Of a stretch of DNA of 64,000 nucleotides, positions 1 through 11,380 are shown one piece after another; position 1 is the first letter of the stretch; every line of letters starts with the position of its first letter. The stretch spans positions 275,025,426-275,089,425 of the forward strand of contig CP136063.1 of NCBI GenBank assembly GCA_032622095.1, given 5' to 3'. The notes beneath the pieces were generated by a model. That model saw nothing but the letters and a program-made list of their open reading frames with translations. It had not been told where the DNA came from and ran no database searches. Position numbers and translations under genes: made by a program. The stretch is from Siphonodentalium dalli. Its lineage: Eukaryota; Mollusca; Scaphopoda; Gadilida; Siphonodentaliidae.

Positions 1-370
1 GCTCTTGGATCTCACATATTTAAAGATAAAAGAATTGTTAGGTGAATCAGCTACATATACATGTACAGATACTTGTAACTGAAGTAACTGGAAAACATTT
101 ATGCATTTTTAGGCGATACGCAGGATTCATACCCCTCGGCTAATTTGGTAGTCGGGATTCATTTGCGCATTTTAACCGGTATTCAGGATTCAACAAAGAA
201 GCCGGTTCGCAGATTTTATAGCACAAAATTAATTTCGGTTTACTATTTTCCAGCCCAAATGATATTTATGATGTAATTCAGTCTATTATCTATAGGCATG
301 TTATTATCTGTAGGTATGTATAATTTATGGATACAACTTCAGCAAATACATGTATATGAAAACTATGTTA
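1..370. other. AT-rich spacer, no gene seen
   Basis: No coding stretch, RNA gene or clear repeat is visible. The sequence is ordinary AT-rich intergenic or intronic DNA leading into the first MITE. Confidence 0.5.
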
Positions 371-374
371 TTAA

Positions 375-802
375 AGGTACTCAATCCGAATTAACGCTCG
401 GAAATTGCTATTTCCTTGGCTTCGGGGGTAAATAATATCTGATTCGAGTCGAGGAACCCACCCATCAAAGCCGGGAGTGATCAGATATCGATGTTTGAAA
501 TCTATTATTTTAATTTTAAGTGGGCCAGTAAACTGTCGACGAGAAGAAGTTATCCGACCAGATAGCCGATAAAGATCGATAACTCTAGAATCCAGTTGCT
601 TTTTTATGTCAGATATTTGACAACTGGCAAAATTTAGTTCAACAAAACGTTGATAAATGACAGGTTTTTGGGCACTTTTATACTATAGTCGACTGGTTAG
701 CATTATTTGTGGACAATTTATCGATTCTGATAACTGAAGCGGCATTTCAAAAAAAGTTGTTGGAATCTGATATGGGGGACCGTCGAATCGGATTGAGTAC
801 CT
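375..802. mobile_element. TTAA-flanked MITE, copy 1
   Basis: The ends are inverted copies of AGGTACTCAATCCGA, and each is flanked by TTAA (371-374 and 803-806). The interior has no coding capacity. It shares long stretches with three other copies at 40356-40737, 49340-49757 and 50408-50846, for example a segment around CGAGTCGAGGAACCCACCC and another around ATAACTGAAGCGGCAT. A TTAA duplication is the signature of piggyBac-type integration. A 3-bp TTA/TAA duplication of the Harbinger type cannot be excluded, because the bases overlap. Confidence 0.8.
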
Positions 803-806
803 TTAA

Positions 807-1948
807 TGTAATATTAGTTTCCATTCAATATTTTCTTACTTGTAACTGGCGCGCGTGATTCACCCTTTACATTAACTGGTATGGGGCGACCCCTTTCAGA
901 CTGGTCTATTCAATTGTGATTGGCCTTGGTGAGGGTTTTACCCCCACTACTGCCCATAAATACTGAGTACCAGTTAACAGTTTTCTCACATTTGCTGAAA
1001 TAGTATTCAAAACATCAATATATCAAGAGGTATTAGACTGAATTAGACAAAAAATATATCACTTGGGTCTATTTGGGCTGGAAAATTCTCAGAATTTGTA
1101 TAATTTTGTGCTATAATATCTGCATACTAGCCTTTTTGCTGAATCCAGAATGCCAGTTATATTGCCGTATGAATTCCTTATACCAAATAACATTGGGTAT
1201 GAACTTAGCGTACCAACTGGAAATGGCCTGAATGTCGCATACCAACCCGGAGTGGATGTGTGTGTGTGTCACACCCTCCTTGATCATAGTCTGCACTCTA
1301 CAGGGTATGTTAACTGTTTCGATTTGGTGCAATTAATGTGTTTGTTTAATTTTGGCATCTGAATACTATTTATAGTATATATTGTTATATGATCAATTGC
1401 TACTGATATCAAAAAGGTTAAAGATGGTGTGTCTCTTCCCAAATGTTCTGTTGACATGTACATTTCGGTCTTAATGGGCCAGATAATAACAGGCAACATG
1501 TCCTAACACTAAGAAAAAAAATTCTTCTGAACCAGGACACAATATGGCTACATGTATTTCTGGTGCATTACATCATAATATTACAAAGCTATATTTTGAA
1601 GCAGTTAGATAATGACAGGAAACATGTCCTTGGTATACATGTACATACAATATGTATTTGAACAGTATTTCACATCAGAGCTCATGCGTATACGCGCACA
1701 AATCTATGTCATTCAAAGGGAGAAGCCTATTTAGAAAATTTAAATGAGACAATGCAACAAGGACACTACATGTACTTGCCTAACATACCATATATGAAGA
1801 TAGAATCTGCAAGTGTTTCTAAATCTAAATTTTAAACCAACTCTTGACAGTTAATTTTTAACCCATGCAATTTAATGAGTTTATATATTTCTGTATTACA
1901 CGTGTGTTTATAAATATTATGTTTAGTTAGTTTGTTTATCTTGATTAA
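807..1948. other. Spacer without recognisable gene
   Basis: Short open frames of about 70 codons occur on both strands but look like chance. They have no recognisable motif or codon structure. I see no repeat structure beyond AT-rich words and TACATGTA clusters. Confidence 0.45.
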
Positions 1949-2245
1949 AGGGGCCCCCGGTGGTCCAGTCGGTAGAGTTCCAGGTGAATTTACATCGTCA
2001 CAGGCCGTCCAGCACAGACGAAGCTGGTTCGAACCCCGTCATAGGGATGGTGACCGGAATCGTGTATCTGGGCAAGTGTGCCAGTTGCTTTCCGGGGGTC
2101 GGTGGTTTCTACACGCAGTGGGACGATTTCTCGGTGAAATTAAGCCTCTGCGTGGTATTTCCTCCACCCGTAAAATTGACAACGTCGTGTGTGGCCTAGC
2201 GGCTAGAACGACGATAAACACTAACAAACCAAACCAAACCATCTT
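1949..2245 (+). mobile_element. tRNA-derived SINE
   Basis: The first 90 bases look like a tRNA promoter region. An A-box-like segment (TGGTCCAGTCGGTAGAG) starts at 1961 and a perfect B box (GGTTCGAACCC) lies at 2026-2036. A G/C-rich central body follows (CTCGGTGAAATTAAGCC, then TTTCCTCCACCCGTAAAATTG), and the tail is built of AACCAAACC repeats near 2225-2242. The CCTCCACCC...AAATTGAC...GTCGT...AAACACTAA segment recalls the conserved central domain of widespread metazoan SINEs; that comparison is from memory. It is not a functional tRNA gene, because no full cloverleaf can be drawn. Confidence 0.8.
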
Positions 2246-2383
2246 GAATAAACTTATAGGGCTCCACAATCAGTTTCTTTAATGTATTATTATACTATAA
2301 CAACCCCATTGATAACAATACCCCTGCATCCCATCCAAATCTACTACATTGCCATCCTCATAATTTCACTCTGGTATCTCCAC

Positions 2384-2990
2384 CCAGGTGTACCTTGGTG
2401 TTATTCGCCCATGTGTTCCTTGGTGTTTCTTACCCAGGTGTACCTTGGTGTTTCCTTACTTGTGTGTACCTTGTGGTTTTCTCACCCCGGTGCATCTCAA
2501 TGTTTCCACCCAGGTGTACCTTGTTGTTTTCGACCCAAGTGTTTCTCATGTGTTTCTACCAGGGTATACCCCGAGTGTTCTTAAGCAGGCTATACTCAAT
2601 GATTTTACCCTGGCGTACCTCAGTATTTTTACACAGGTGTAACCCTAGTGCAACCACCCTGATAAACCCTGGTGCTCTAACAACAGGGTATAACACGGTG
2701 GTGGACCTGGGGTACATCTGGGTAAAAATGCTGGGGTACACCAGGGTAAAATAATCGAGTGGTATACCCTGGTAGAAACACCAGGGGGAAACCCGTCGAA
2801 AACACCAAGGTATACCTGGATGGAAACACTGGGAAACCACATGGGTAAGAAAACACCAAGGTACCAGGTTAAGAAAACATCAAGATACACCTGGGTAGGA
2901 AACACCTGGGTGAATAACACCAAGGTGGGAAACACCAAGGTGGGAAACACCCAGGTGGGAAACACCAGGGTGCACCTGTTGTGGTCACCT
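2384..2990. repeat. Inverted minisatellite, about 25-bp units
   Basis: From about 2384 to 2645 a unit close to CCCAGGTGTACCTTGGTGTT is repeated roughly ten times with a period near 25 bp. From about 2690 to 2990 the same unit recurs many times as its reverse complement (AACACCAAGGTACACCTGGG type). The two halves face each other across a short G/C-rich centre at 2645-2700, so the array is a large imperfect palindrome. The cysteine- and proline-rich open frames here only reflect the repeat. Confidence 0.85.
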
Positions 2991-4341
2991 GGGTAATTAC
3001 ATGATACATCAAGGTTTATCCACACCAGTATTTTATCCAGTTTCAGCTGGGTTAATCCTGGTAAAACCCGGGTTTCATGGGGTCTTGATGGTTGGTGGAT
3101 GTCTTGGTAGATAGATTTACACCCGCTTTTTGGCCCAAAACAACTGGGTGGATTTACCAGGGTGGATGTTTTTATGGGCATTAATGGCGTCCGGCCTCGC
3201 CGTCGTCCATAAACTAAATTTGGTACAGCATATTCGCCCTGTACCTCTCCGAATTCACAACACACCACACCGTTATCCTCTACTTGCCTTATCTATTATT
3301 ATATGGATAATGAAACCATTTATGGGTTGTTGATAGGTTTCTGATGTTTTGCGGCGTTCCGTGGCATTTCGCAGGAATTTCACAATTGAAGATTTCCGAC
3401 GAATCGCCGAGAGATTGGTAGTACTCTGAATGCCCGCTAATCACCGTCGAGTCAAGTCGGTGGCTAAATGGATATCGGCTATTGCACCTTGTTTATTCGA
3501 ACGTAATGTTGTGACCCACATAATTATGGACTATAACACAGGCTGCTGATGAGCAAAAATCGATGCTGTTCCAGAAAAACCGTAATGAGAGCATTTGTTT
3601 GTTATTACGCCACAAGGTGGTGTAAGTTGTTTTAAAGTTTTTCATATCGCCTGTATGACGGTATCACTGTGGAGAAAATTATGTTTTGTACCCTGGCTCA
3701 ATCGTACCGATATGCTCCGTTGGTTCAGAGTGCCAGGATGAAGATAATTAATCGATTGTTGTTTATCACAGAATGCGTTAACTGCCAAACTCCATTAAGC
3801 GCCCTCTACACTATCGCTCCGAAACGATGAGATACCTCTGTCTGGAGTTTGGTTAACTGCTTCGCCTTTGGCTTTGAAAAGCAGACGAAATTCATAAACG
3901 ATGTGTACATCTGTTAGAAATTTCGTCGGCTTTTCAAAGAGACATGTAGGCTATTTGGCCATGCGTTTGTCACAAGACAACAGACCTGTTTCTTGCGTGC
4001 ATGCATAATTCGTGTTTTATTGTTAGTAATGATGAAAAGAGTAACGACTTGTATTAATCGAATAATAAAAATGAAGTTAGTTTGCCGTATCGTAATCAGG
4101 ATGGACTGTCCATTCTTGAAAGTGCAGCCTACTCGTATAGTAAAACTGGGAACTATGCTTGATTCATATCAAGGCGACGTCCAGTCGCGGGATGTTGGCC
4201 AGTTTCTGTGCCGATGCCACGGGCGTACACTGGCGATGGCGGGGTTGTTGACGGGGGTGTCAGGCATGCAAATGTAGAGTGACATATTACCATTTCAAGA
4301 TTCAAGATTCAATAAGATTTATTTCGTATTCAATATAATTA
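2991..4341. other. Spacer with two short hairpins, no gene
   Basis: No convincing exon is visible. Two inverted repeats stand out. GTTAACTGCCAAACTCC near 3778 is complementary to GGAGTTTGGTTAAC near 3846. A longer hairpin at 3872-3939 is listed separately. Confidence 0.45.
3872..3939. other. 68-nt hairpin, 21-bp arms
   Basis: CTTTGAAAAGCAGACGAAAT starting at 3872 pairs with ATTTCGTCGGCTTTTCAAAG ending at 3939, with one mismatch (A against C) in the arm. The loop is about 26 nt. The size fits a pre-miRNA or the core of a small palindromic MITE. The sequence alone does not decide between them. Confidence 0.45.
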
Positions 4342-5439
4342 TCTATACTATATATTTTGAGACTTCCGTATATATATATGTATATATGTGTGTGTGTACT
4401 TCATAAAATCGAAAACACGTTGACGGATCGAGGTTAAATTTCGTATATAAGTGTAAAATCCCACCGACACCGCCGTGGTCGCGTTTTGGAGAAGCTCTGA
4501 GCACCCTTTATCCACTCCCAACTCACCGCAAAGGCACGGCGTGGGTTAATCAAGTGATTATTTAATGAGCGTTTGTTTTTGACGCATCGCTATAAAGAGC
4601 GTCTGTTTACCATTCAACGTTGTTAGCATCTGCAGAGAGATATACGGGAACATTGAGTGGTTTCCTATGCGGGGAGATATATTGGATGCCATAGTACTCT
4701 TACAACATCATTGTTATAGTATGTATGACACTTAGGTCAGGGCTTAGGGGGGTAGTTATAGGCATAATGCTTCTCAGAAATCCCGGTTACAAACCAACAC
4801 TCACAATTTCGTATTTACGCAAACGTATTTTTAGAACGCAACACATGATACCAAACAAAATTACGTCGCGTTGGTGATGGCGTTCACGACGGGATTAATT
4901 GACTGTCCGCTCTTTCCGAGGATGGGGTTCACGACGGGATTAACTTTGCGGGGACTATTGACCATTTCGTAAGGGTGGACAACCTCTGTCAGGGGCTGCT
5001 CAATGGCCACGGGCAGGTCCTCTTCTGGGTCTGGGCGTGTATAGACATGAGCGTGTTGTGTTCCTAAGAACGCGGAGCGTGTTGTGTTCCTAAGAACGCG
5101 GATCGGGTAAGTTTTTCCTCCCTAGGTGAGCTCAAACTTCGTATATAAGTGTAAAAACACACGGGGATCGTCGACGTCGCATTGTGTGAAACATTCTTAT
5201 GTCTGTCGTTCCTAGGAACGGGGGGAATTTTTCATCGGGTCAGTCTTAACCTTCAAACGGTTACCCACAAATTATATAGTGTGACCCCGACATGACCTTG
5301 ACCTTGAAAATTATCAATTCAAGGTCAAATCGGGTAAAATATTGATAAACCCAATATTAACTCATTGAAAAACACAAACAAAACATAAAACATTGTCATG
5401 TTTCTGACCAAGCACGCCAGTGGCGGGCTAACCTGCTAG
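4342..5439 (+). mobile_element. Non-autonomous Helitron, family A copy 1
   Basis: The 5' end is TCTATACTATATATTTTGAG, preceded by A (4341). The 3' end is a GC hairpin (GCCAGTGGCGGGCTA) followed by ACCTGCTAG, ending at 5439 and followed by T. A 5' TC end, a 3' hairpin followed by CTAG and insertion between A and T without duplication are Helitron hallmarks. A TG-rich microsatellite lies at 4378-4398, and the core motif GACGGATCGAGGTTAAATTT follows at 4422. There is no Rep/helicase coding. The copy at 51558-52672 shares both ends and interior blocks, for example AAGCTCTGAGCAC and TTATCCACTCCCAA. Confidence 0.85.
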
Positions 5440-6372
5440 TCTATTATATATTTTGGAAGATATGTGTGTGTGTGTTTGTTTGTGTGTGTGTGTGTGTGTG
5501 TGTAATCGATGAACTCGAAAACGGCCGACCCGATTTCGATGAAACTTGGTATTTGGGGGTATTTTCGGGCCAGGAGTAACATAGGCCTAATGATTTTCAG
5601 ATCCGAGGTCAACTTTTCACGTGCCGAGGTCAAATCTGTTTTTACGCTGTGTTACGGGACTTTCATTTGAGTTCGGTGCTTACAAATCGATTCGAAACAG
5701 CGCGAATAATAAAATGCCAGTCATAATAATGATACTGTGAGAATCTTTCGTGTTTCCTTTTTCCAACGATATATAATGCGTATGTATCCGTTTTAGTTAT
5801 CTGCCTCAATTATCAAGAAGAAGTGGTACTATCTTCCATCAGGGTAAAAACAATGCGTAACTTCTATGACGTCGTTAGAGGTCATAACGTTAGACCACGT
5901 TAACGCTTAACCGGCCGATGAATTTGACTGTTTCAGACGTCTTGGCGATATCTCGGGCACCGATGGTAATTTATCTTTACGTTGAAACTTGATAATTAAT
6001 GAGCGTGTGTATATGAGGCGCGTTTATATACTTGAGTGGAAATCAAATCGGGTTAAACTGGCGGATTTTTACGGAGGAAATTTGATGCATAGGGTATCTC
6101 GGTATCCGCTGGGCCGATTTCCCGGTATCCGCTGGGCCGATTTCCACCATTTTTGGGGTGTTGGTGTTTGACCCCACCTGACCTTGACCTTCAAAATGGT
6201 CAATTCAAGGTCAAATCGGGTAAAACCGGATGGATTTCGACGGGTACTTTTGTCGGGTACTTTCGTTCGGACGCTGTGTTTTGGACGGGTCAAATCGTGA
6301 CCCCACTTGACCTTGGCCTTCAAAATAGACAATTCAAGGTCAAAGCCCGGACGAAGTCGGGTCACCTTCTAG
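5440..6372 (+). mobile_element. Non-autonomous Helitron, family B copy 1
   Basis: It starts TCTATTATATATTTTGGAAG directly after the CTAG of the preceding Helitron, with no intervening base. It ends with the hairpin CCCGGACGAAGTCGGG plus TCACCTTCTAG at 6372, followed by T. A TG microsatellite lies at 5463-5503 and the core motif CGATTTCGATGAAACTTGGT at 5531. The 3' half contains two copies of a roughly 120-bp unit built around GACCTTGACCTTCAAAATGG and TGTTTTGGACGGGTCAAATC. No protein is encoded. Confidence 0.85.
5463..5503. repeat. (TG)n microsatellite inside Helitron B
   Basis: A nearly pure TG run with two TTTG interruptions. It sits about 25 bp inside the 5' end of the Helitron, at the same relative place as the microsatellites of the other Helitrons here. 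Confidence 0.9.
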
Positions 6373-7021
6373 TAATATATATATATCAACAGGACTCCAC
6401 AAAAGGGCACCACTTGCAAGGGCATGGCCCTTATGCTTGTATAATAATACAGTGTTATGTGTACGTATATTGGGTGTATATAGTGCGGGTGCGTATTTAC
6501 AATGTGTGTATTATTGTATAGAGATGGGCAAGAAGGGGTGGGGGCATGGGGTGGGGGTCGGGTTGTGAGATGGTGCTTATAGTCATTTGTGTTTAGTTGT
6601 TATGCTTTATCTGGTAGCCAATATGATTATATTGATGTGTTTATGCTGAGACCTGCGCGATCGTCTTGCAATTTTCAATAATGTGGGGGATACCAGTATT
6701 TAAGGTGATCAATTAAATATGGGTGTGAATACTGCTTGATTTGGTTGAGGAATTGGTTAAGGTTATAGACAACTTGATTATTTTTGCACTGTTGTTCAGA
6801 TGAGTGACAAATAGTGACACATGGAGGAAATGTGGCATAAATTTGGTTGGCCTGTTCCTCACCGGGAGAGCTGGCCAGGAGAGGGAGGATTATACTATGA
6901 GAATAAAGAGAAGTTCATTAATTTCTGCCCCCTCTTCTGGACAGTATCTGCCATAAGGGACCGCTGGCTATTATTGCCTTAGTATATATAATAGGGGAGA
7001 GAATACATACAAACTGGATTG

Positions 7022-10018
7022 TTATTTGATATTTGGGGTGTATTTATTAATGAAATGTGTTTTTAGGTACTTATGATATTTGTCACTAGTTTCTACGCGA
7101 AGCTTACAATCACATGGGAGTTCATTCCATAGACATCTGGCTCTGGTTGATGTGACACTTCTTGCTTTTTTTGTTCTTCCTTCTGAATTCACAATACAGA
7201 TTTGTATTTGCTTTGAACCGTGTATTGTGGTTATGGATATCATGTATATTAGTTAATATTGAAGACAGCGATTTGGGGAGTTTCTTTTGATGGAAATCAT
7301 GTAACATTTGTATTAGTTGCATGTTTCCAATGTCATTCATCAATAGCAAATTGTGGTCCCTGCATATTTCTGGTATGCTTTTTTTTGTAAGATAGTGTGG
7401 CGATAGCTTTGTTTTGTATTTTTTCAAGATTTTCAAGGTTTTTCTTTGTTGTTGCACTCCATATGGCATTACAATATGTGAGATGTGGGATAATCAGTAC
7501 AGAATAGATTGTTTTCATAGTATCTCTGGGTATGAAATCACTGATTTTTCTCATGACTCCTAAATTTTTTGACAGTTTTTCAGTAATAGGTTCCACTTGC
7601 ATATTCCATGATAAATTTTCTTCAATATTAATTCCTAGGAATTTAGTGTTTTTAACTCTTTGTGTCTGATTTTCATTGATTTTGAGCTCGGGTAGGACAG
7701 TTATTATTTTGCATAGATCTGTATTCGTAAATATCATGTAAAACGTTTTTTCTAGGTTTAGAGATAGTTTATTAGCAAGAAACCATTTGCTCATTGTCTC
7801 CATTTCTTTGTTGACTACATCATATGCCTTATTTATATCTTTATCAGAGTAAAATGCATTTGTATCATCAGCAAATAGTATTAGATTCAGGTCATTACAA
7901 ATATTTGAAAGATCGTTCATATATATCAGAAAGAGTAGGGGGCCAAGTAATATCCTTATGGTACTCCACATATTATATCTGTTTGTGAAGACAAGTGGCC
8001 TTCATATTGTACAGATTGTTTTCTATTAGTCAAATAGCTTTGGAACCAGTTCAGTGCAACCCCACGACATCCATAGTTTTCAAGTTTATTTAGCATTATA
8101 TTATGATTTATTGTATCAAATGCCATTGATAGATACCCCAATGGTGTGTTCTCTATTATCTAGGGCTTGGGAAATTTTCTCTAAGAGATCAGTTAGTGCC
8201 AGAATAGTTGAGTGATTATTTCTGAAGCCATATTGACTTCTATATAGAATATTGTATTTGGTTAAGTATTTGTTCAGTCGGTTGTACATCATTTTTTCTA
8301 GGATTTTGGAAAATACAGGTAGCACAGAGACTGGCCTGTAGTTACTTAATGTGGTTGGGTCTTTAGCTTTGAAAATAGTTACAACTTTTGCTATCTTCAT
8401 GAGGTCTGGAAATATTCCATTAGCGAGAGAAAGATTGCATATATGTGTAATGGGTTTAATAATAAATTCGCTACAATGTTTCAATATTGAACACTTGAGA
8501 GCATCAATACCGGCAGCCTTTTTTGCACTGATATTTTTGAGAATTTCTATGACTTCAAGTTCATCTGTTGGTTGGATAAAGAAAGAAGAACACTTAGGTT
8601 GATTAAGGTAATCTGCTGGATTCTTGTTAGATTTAATTTTTGAAGCAAGGGTTGGTCCAATATTGGTGAAGAATTCATTGAATTTGGTAGCAATTTCCTC
8701 TATGTTATTAATATATTTATTTTCATAAAAGAACTCTGTTACATTTTTGCTTCCCTTTTTCTTGTTGAGAATGTTTTTAATCAGTTTCCATGTGCCATTG
8801 ATATTACTTTCATATTGTTGGAATTTCCTATGATAATAGTGTTGTTTAGCAGTACGGATAATTGAATTTAGTCTATTCCTATACTTCTTGTATCGATCAT
8901 AGTATGTTCTGTTCATAATGAATATTTTATATAGTTTATTCTTTCTTCTAATGGAATTCAGTATACCTGCTGGTATCCATGGATTGCAATGATTAGAAGG
9001 TTTGATTTTTTTCTTCTGATGTTTGGAAAATTATTATTGTAAATGTTTGTTAATGTTTTGTGGAAAGAATTGTAGGCTTTGTTGCAATCCTGGTTGTCTA
9101 ACACCATAGTCCAGTCAAGTTTGGATATTTCGGTTATAACATTTTCTTTGTTTCTTTTTGAATAGTCTCATTGCCATATAAATACGTCTTTCTTATTCAT
9201 TGTTTTAGTTCCATTGCTCAAAAGGAGATAGATAGGCATGTGGTCTGTAATGTCTTCCACGAATATACCAGCATTGATAGATGAGGAGAGGAGACCGTTG
9301 GAGAATATGTTGTCAATAAGGGTTGCACTGAACTCAGTTATTCTAGTGGGTTTCGTTATTGATGGCAAGAACATAAATGATTTTAGTAAGTTAAGGAAGT
9401 TGTTTCCGCTGGTGTTATTAGTATTTATGTTTATATTAAAGTATCCCATTAGGAAACAATCTTTTTTCTCTTTATGTATCTGGGTTAATACTGTTTCAAG
9501 TTTTTGAAGAAAGTCATCGACATTAGAATTTGGGCTTCGATATATACATCCTACTACTTGATTTTTGTTTTTTTTGTTTTTGTCAGGAATTTCAATAAAT
9601 AAGCTCTCAAAGTTCTCACTGAACAAAGACAAGTACCTGTGCGTCAATGCTTTCATGTACATAAAGTCCAACTCCACCCCACCTCTATCACTCCTGTGTT
9701 TCTCATATAAGCTATAGCTTCCCATTTTGGTTAGATCCACAGGAGATTCATCCTTAAGCCAAGGTTCAGTAGATCAAATCTGTGTCTACAGGTATACAGG
9801 AAAGTAGATAACTTGTCCATATTTTTTAATAGTGAACGTATGTTGAAGTGTATCATTGATGATGACACATTTTGGTTTATTATTTTCAATTTATCGTTAA
9901 ATTCATCAAGGAGGGTATAATTAGAGGAGTTTTCAGGATTTACTGGGTTTAAATTGTAGTCAGCATCATCCATTTGATGTTCTTCACGGAAGTCATCATT
10001 TAGAGTGAATGGGTTCAT
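7022..10018 (-). pseudogene. LINE 1 ORF2: endonuclease plus reverse transcriptase, broken
   Basis: This is the replication enzyme of a non-LTR retrotransposon, with an APE-type endonuclease followed by a reverse transcriptase. Several adjoining frames carry the parts in order. An N-terminal piece contains HFNIRSL (9731-10018). The endonuclease (9168-9740) contains CIYRSPNS and DITDH, but has MGYFNI where GDFN is expected, so a catalytic Asp has become Tyr. The RT palm (8116-8916) has YRPVSVLPVFSKILEK and FGFRNNHST. FDTINHNI follows at 7956-8141, and GPLLFLIYMNDL with ILFADDT lies at 7333-7971. The C-terminal region ends WNELPCD (7022-7243). Frameshifts separate the blocks near 9735, 9000-9160, 8130, 7965 and 7400. 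The family is certain; the clade within the jockey/CR1 group is not. Confidence 0.9.
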
Positions 10019-10024
10019 TAAAAA

Positions 10025-10301
10025 TTATTTATTTGAATTTGTGTGAGCATATTCTTGTTTCATGTCAAATAATGCCAGTCGAAACAGTGCTTCTTCCGCC
10101 ATGTGATTAAATGGAAATAACGTCTCATTACACTGGTAGCAAAACCATGGGCTATCATCATTAGCTAGCTTCATGAAATCTGTTTTTAGTAATTTAGAGC
10201 AGCGGCGGTGAATCCATTGATCACACAGGTCACAACATAACGCATCTTGATTTTTTTCTCACTGATTTGTTGCATGTAGAGCATGGGTATTTTAGAGGCA
10301 T
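10025..10301 (-). pseudogene. LINE 1 PHD-finger ORF upstream of ORF2
   Basis: Starting from ATG at 10301, the minus strand encodes a zinc-binding PHD finger. It begins with CSTCNK; then, after a run of seven A residues, comes CCDLCDQWIHRRC and later WFCYQCNETLF. The spacing C-x2-C, C-x2-C, H-x2-C, W-x-C-x2-C matches the Cys4-His-Cys3 pattern. The A run holds one base too many, which shifts the frame inside the finger. The segment ends at a TAA (10027-10025) only six bases before the ATG of ORF2 and in the same frame, so it may be a separate ORF or an N-terminal domain cut off by a point mutation. PHD fingers in CR1-like LINEs are known; I infer a nucleic-acid or chromatin-binding role. Confidence 0.7.
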
Positions 10302-10320
10302 GGTAAAGTGGTTGTATGGG

Positions 10321-10829
10321 GGGTATGGAGGGGGCGGTGTATGCGAGTGGTGAACTTTTTGAAGTTATTTGTCCAAATGTAGGGTGTTCACATCAAAGGA
10401 GAAATGGCTGCAAGAAAAAAAGAGTTATGAGTGTATTTTAGATGAACTGGTGCCAAAAAAGCAAATATTTTCGATTACAGGATAAAGCATCCGAAAATTC
10501 AAGCTTATAGCGCTTTTTTTATAAAAATAAATTGAGTTCGTGTGTCTGTAAGGCAAAAGGCGACAAAACGACTGAAACCCTCTGAAAATGTGTACATGGG
10601 GCCATAGCATGCACGTAACCCGGGGATTAAGGACGCTAATAATGTTTATAACTTTTGCTATAAATTATATAGGCGATCAAACGGACGGGCATGCAGATCG
10701 GTAGATTTTTTTTAATATTTTCATTTTTTTTTTAATTTGGGAATAGATTTTTAAAACTTGTTTTGCTTTATTCTATTTATGGATGTTAGTTTTGATGACT
10801 ATTATAATATTTAAGGAAGGGGCAGTCCT
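10321..10829. other. Junction between LINE 1 and Helitron repeats
   Basis: AT-rich, with T-rich runs at 10707-10735. It may contain the LINE 5' region and the 5' part of Helitron B copy 2, but I could not identify either terminus. Confidence 0.35.
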
Positions 10830-11380
10830 GTCAACACATTTGGTATTTTGAAAAGATAGTGTCCGGGGAGTGTTTTGGACGGGTCAAATCGTGACCCCGA
10901 CCTCACCTTGACAATTGACAAGGTCAAATTGGGTAAAATGGACCGATTTCGACGAAATTTGATACATATGGCTAATTTTATCCGGGGAGTGTTTTGGACG
11001 GGTCAAATCGTGACCCCGGCGTGACCTTGACCTTCAATATGGCCAATCAAAGGTCAAATCAGGTAAGACGGATTGATTTCGACGAAATTTGATACCTAGG
11101 GGTACTTTTGTCAGGGGGTGTTTTGGACGGGTCAAATCGTGACCCCGACCTTACCTTGACCTTCGAAATGGTCAATTCAATGTCAAATCGGGTAAAACGG
11201 ACTGATTTCGACGAAATTTGATACCTAGGGGTACTTTTCGCCGGGGAGTGTTTTGGACGGGTCAAATCATTACCCCGACCTGACCTTGACTTTCAAAATA
11301 GTCAATTCAAGGTCAAATCGCGCCTTTCTCCGGAAATCAGATGGGGAAACAGCCCGGACGAAGTCGGGGCCACCAGCTAG
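10830..11380 (+). mobile_element. Helitron family B copy 2, 3' part with tandem repeats
   Basis: The 3' terminus is the hairpin CCCGGACGAAGTCGGGG followed by CCACCAGCTAG, ending at 11380 and followed by T. Upstream are four units of about 119-130 bp; TGTTTTGGACGGGTCAAATC begins at 10871, 10990, 11119 and 11249. Three units carry the core GATTTCGACGAAATTTGATA. The 5' end is not recognisable, so the copy may be truncated. Confidence 0.75.

Larger units (their letters stand above)
6376..10320 (-). mobile_element. Decayed CR1/jockey-type LINE (LINE 1)
   Basis: Read on the minus strand, the order is a PHD-finger ORF (10301-10025), an endonuclease/reverse transcriptase ORF (10018-7022) and a 3' untranslated region of about 650 bp. 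The 3' region ends in an (AT)n tail at 6376-6386, directly beside the 3' terminus of Helitron B. The 5' boundary is uncertain; coding similarity stops near 10301. The copy is dead: I count at least four frameshifts and a substituted endonuclease residue. Confidence 0.85.

Noticed and set aside
1949-2040. Possible tRNA gene
   Set aside because: A and B boxes are present but no complete acceptor stem or anticodon arm can be formed, and SINE body sequence follows directly.
2282-3268. Cysteine-, valine- and proline-rich open frames of 60-207 codons on both strands
   Set aside because: They are translations of the 25-bp inverted minisatellite.
6069-6521. Open frames of about 100-120 codons on both strands
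   Set aside because: They lie in the tandem units of Helitron B; the same pseudo-peptides repeat and no domain is present.
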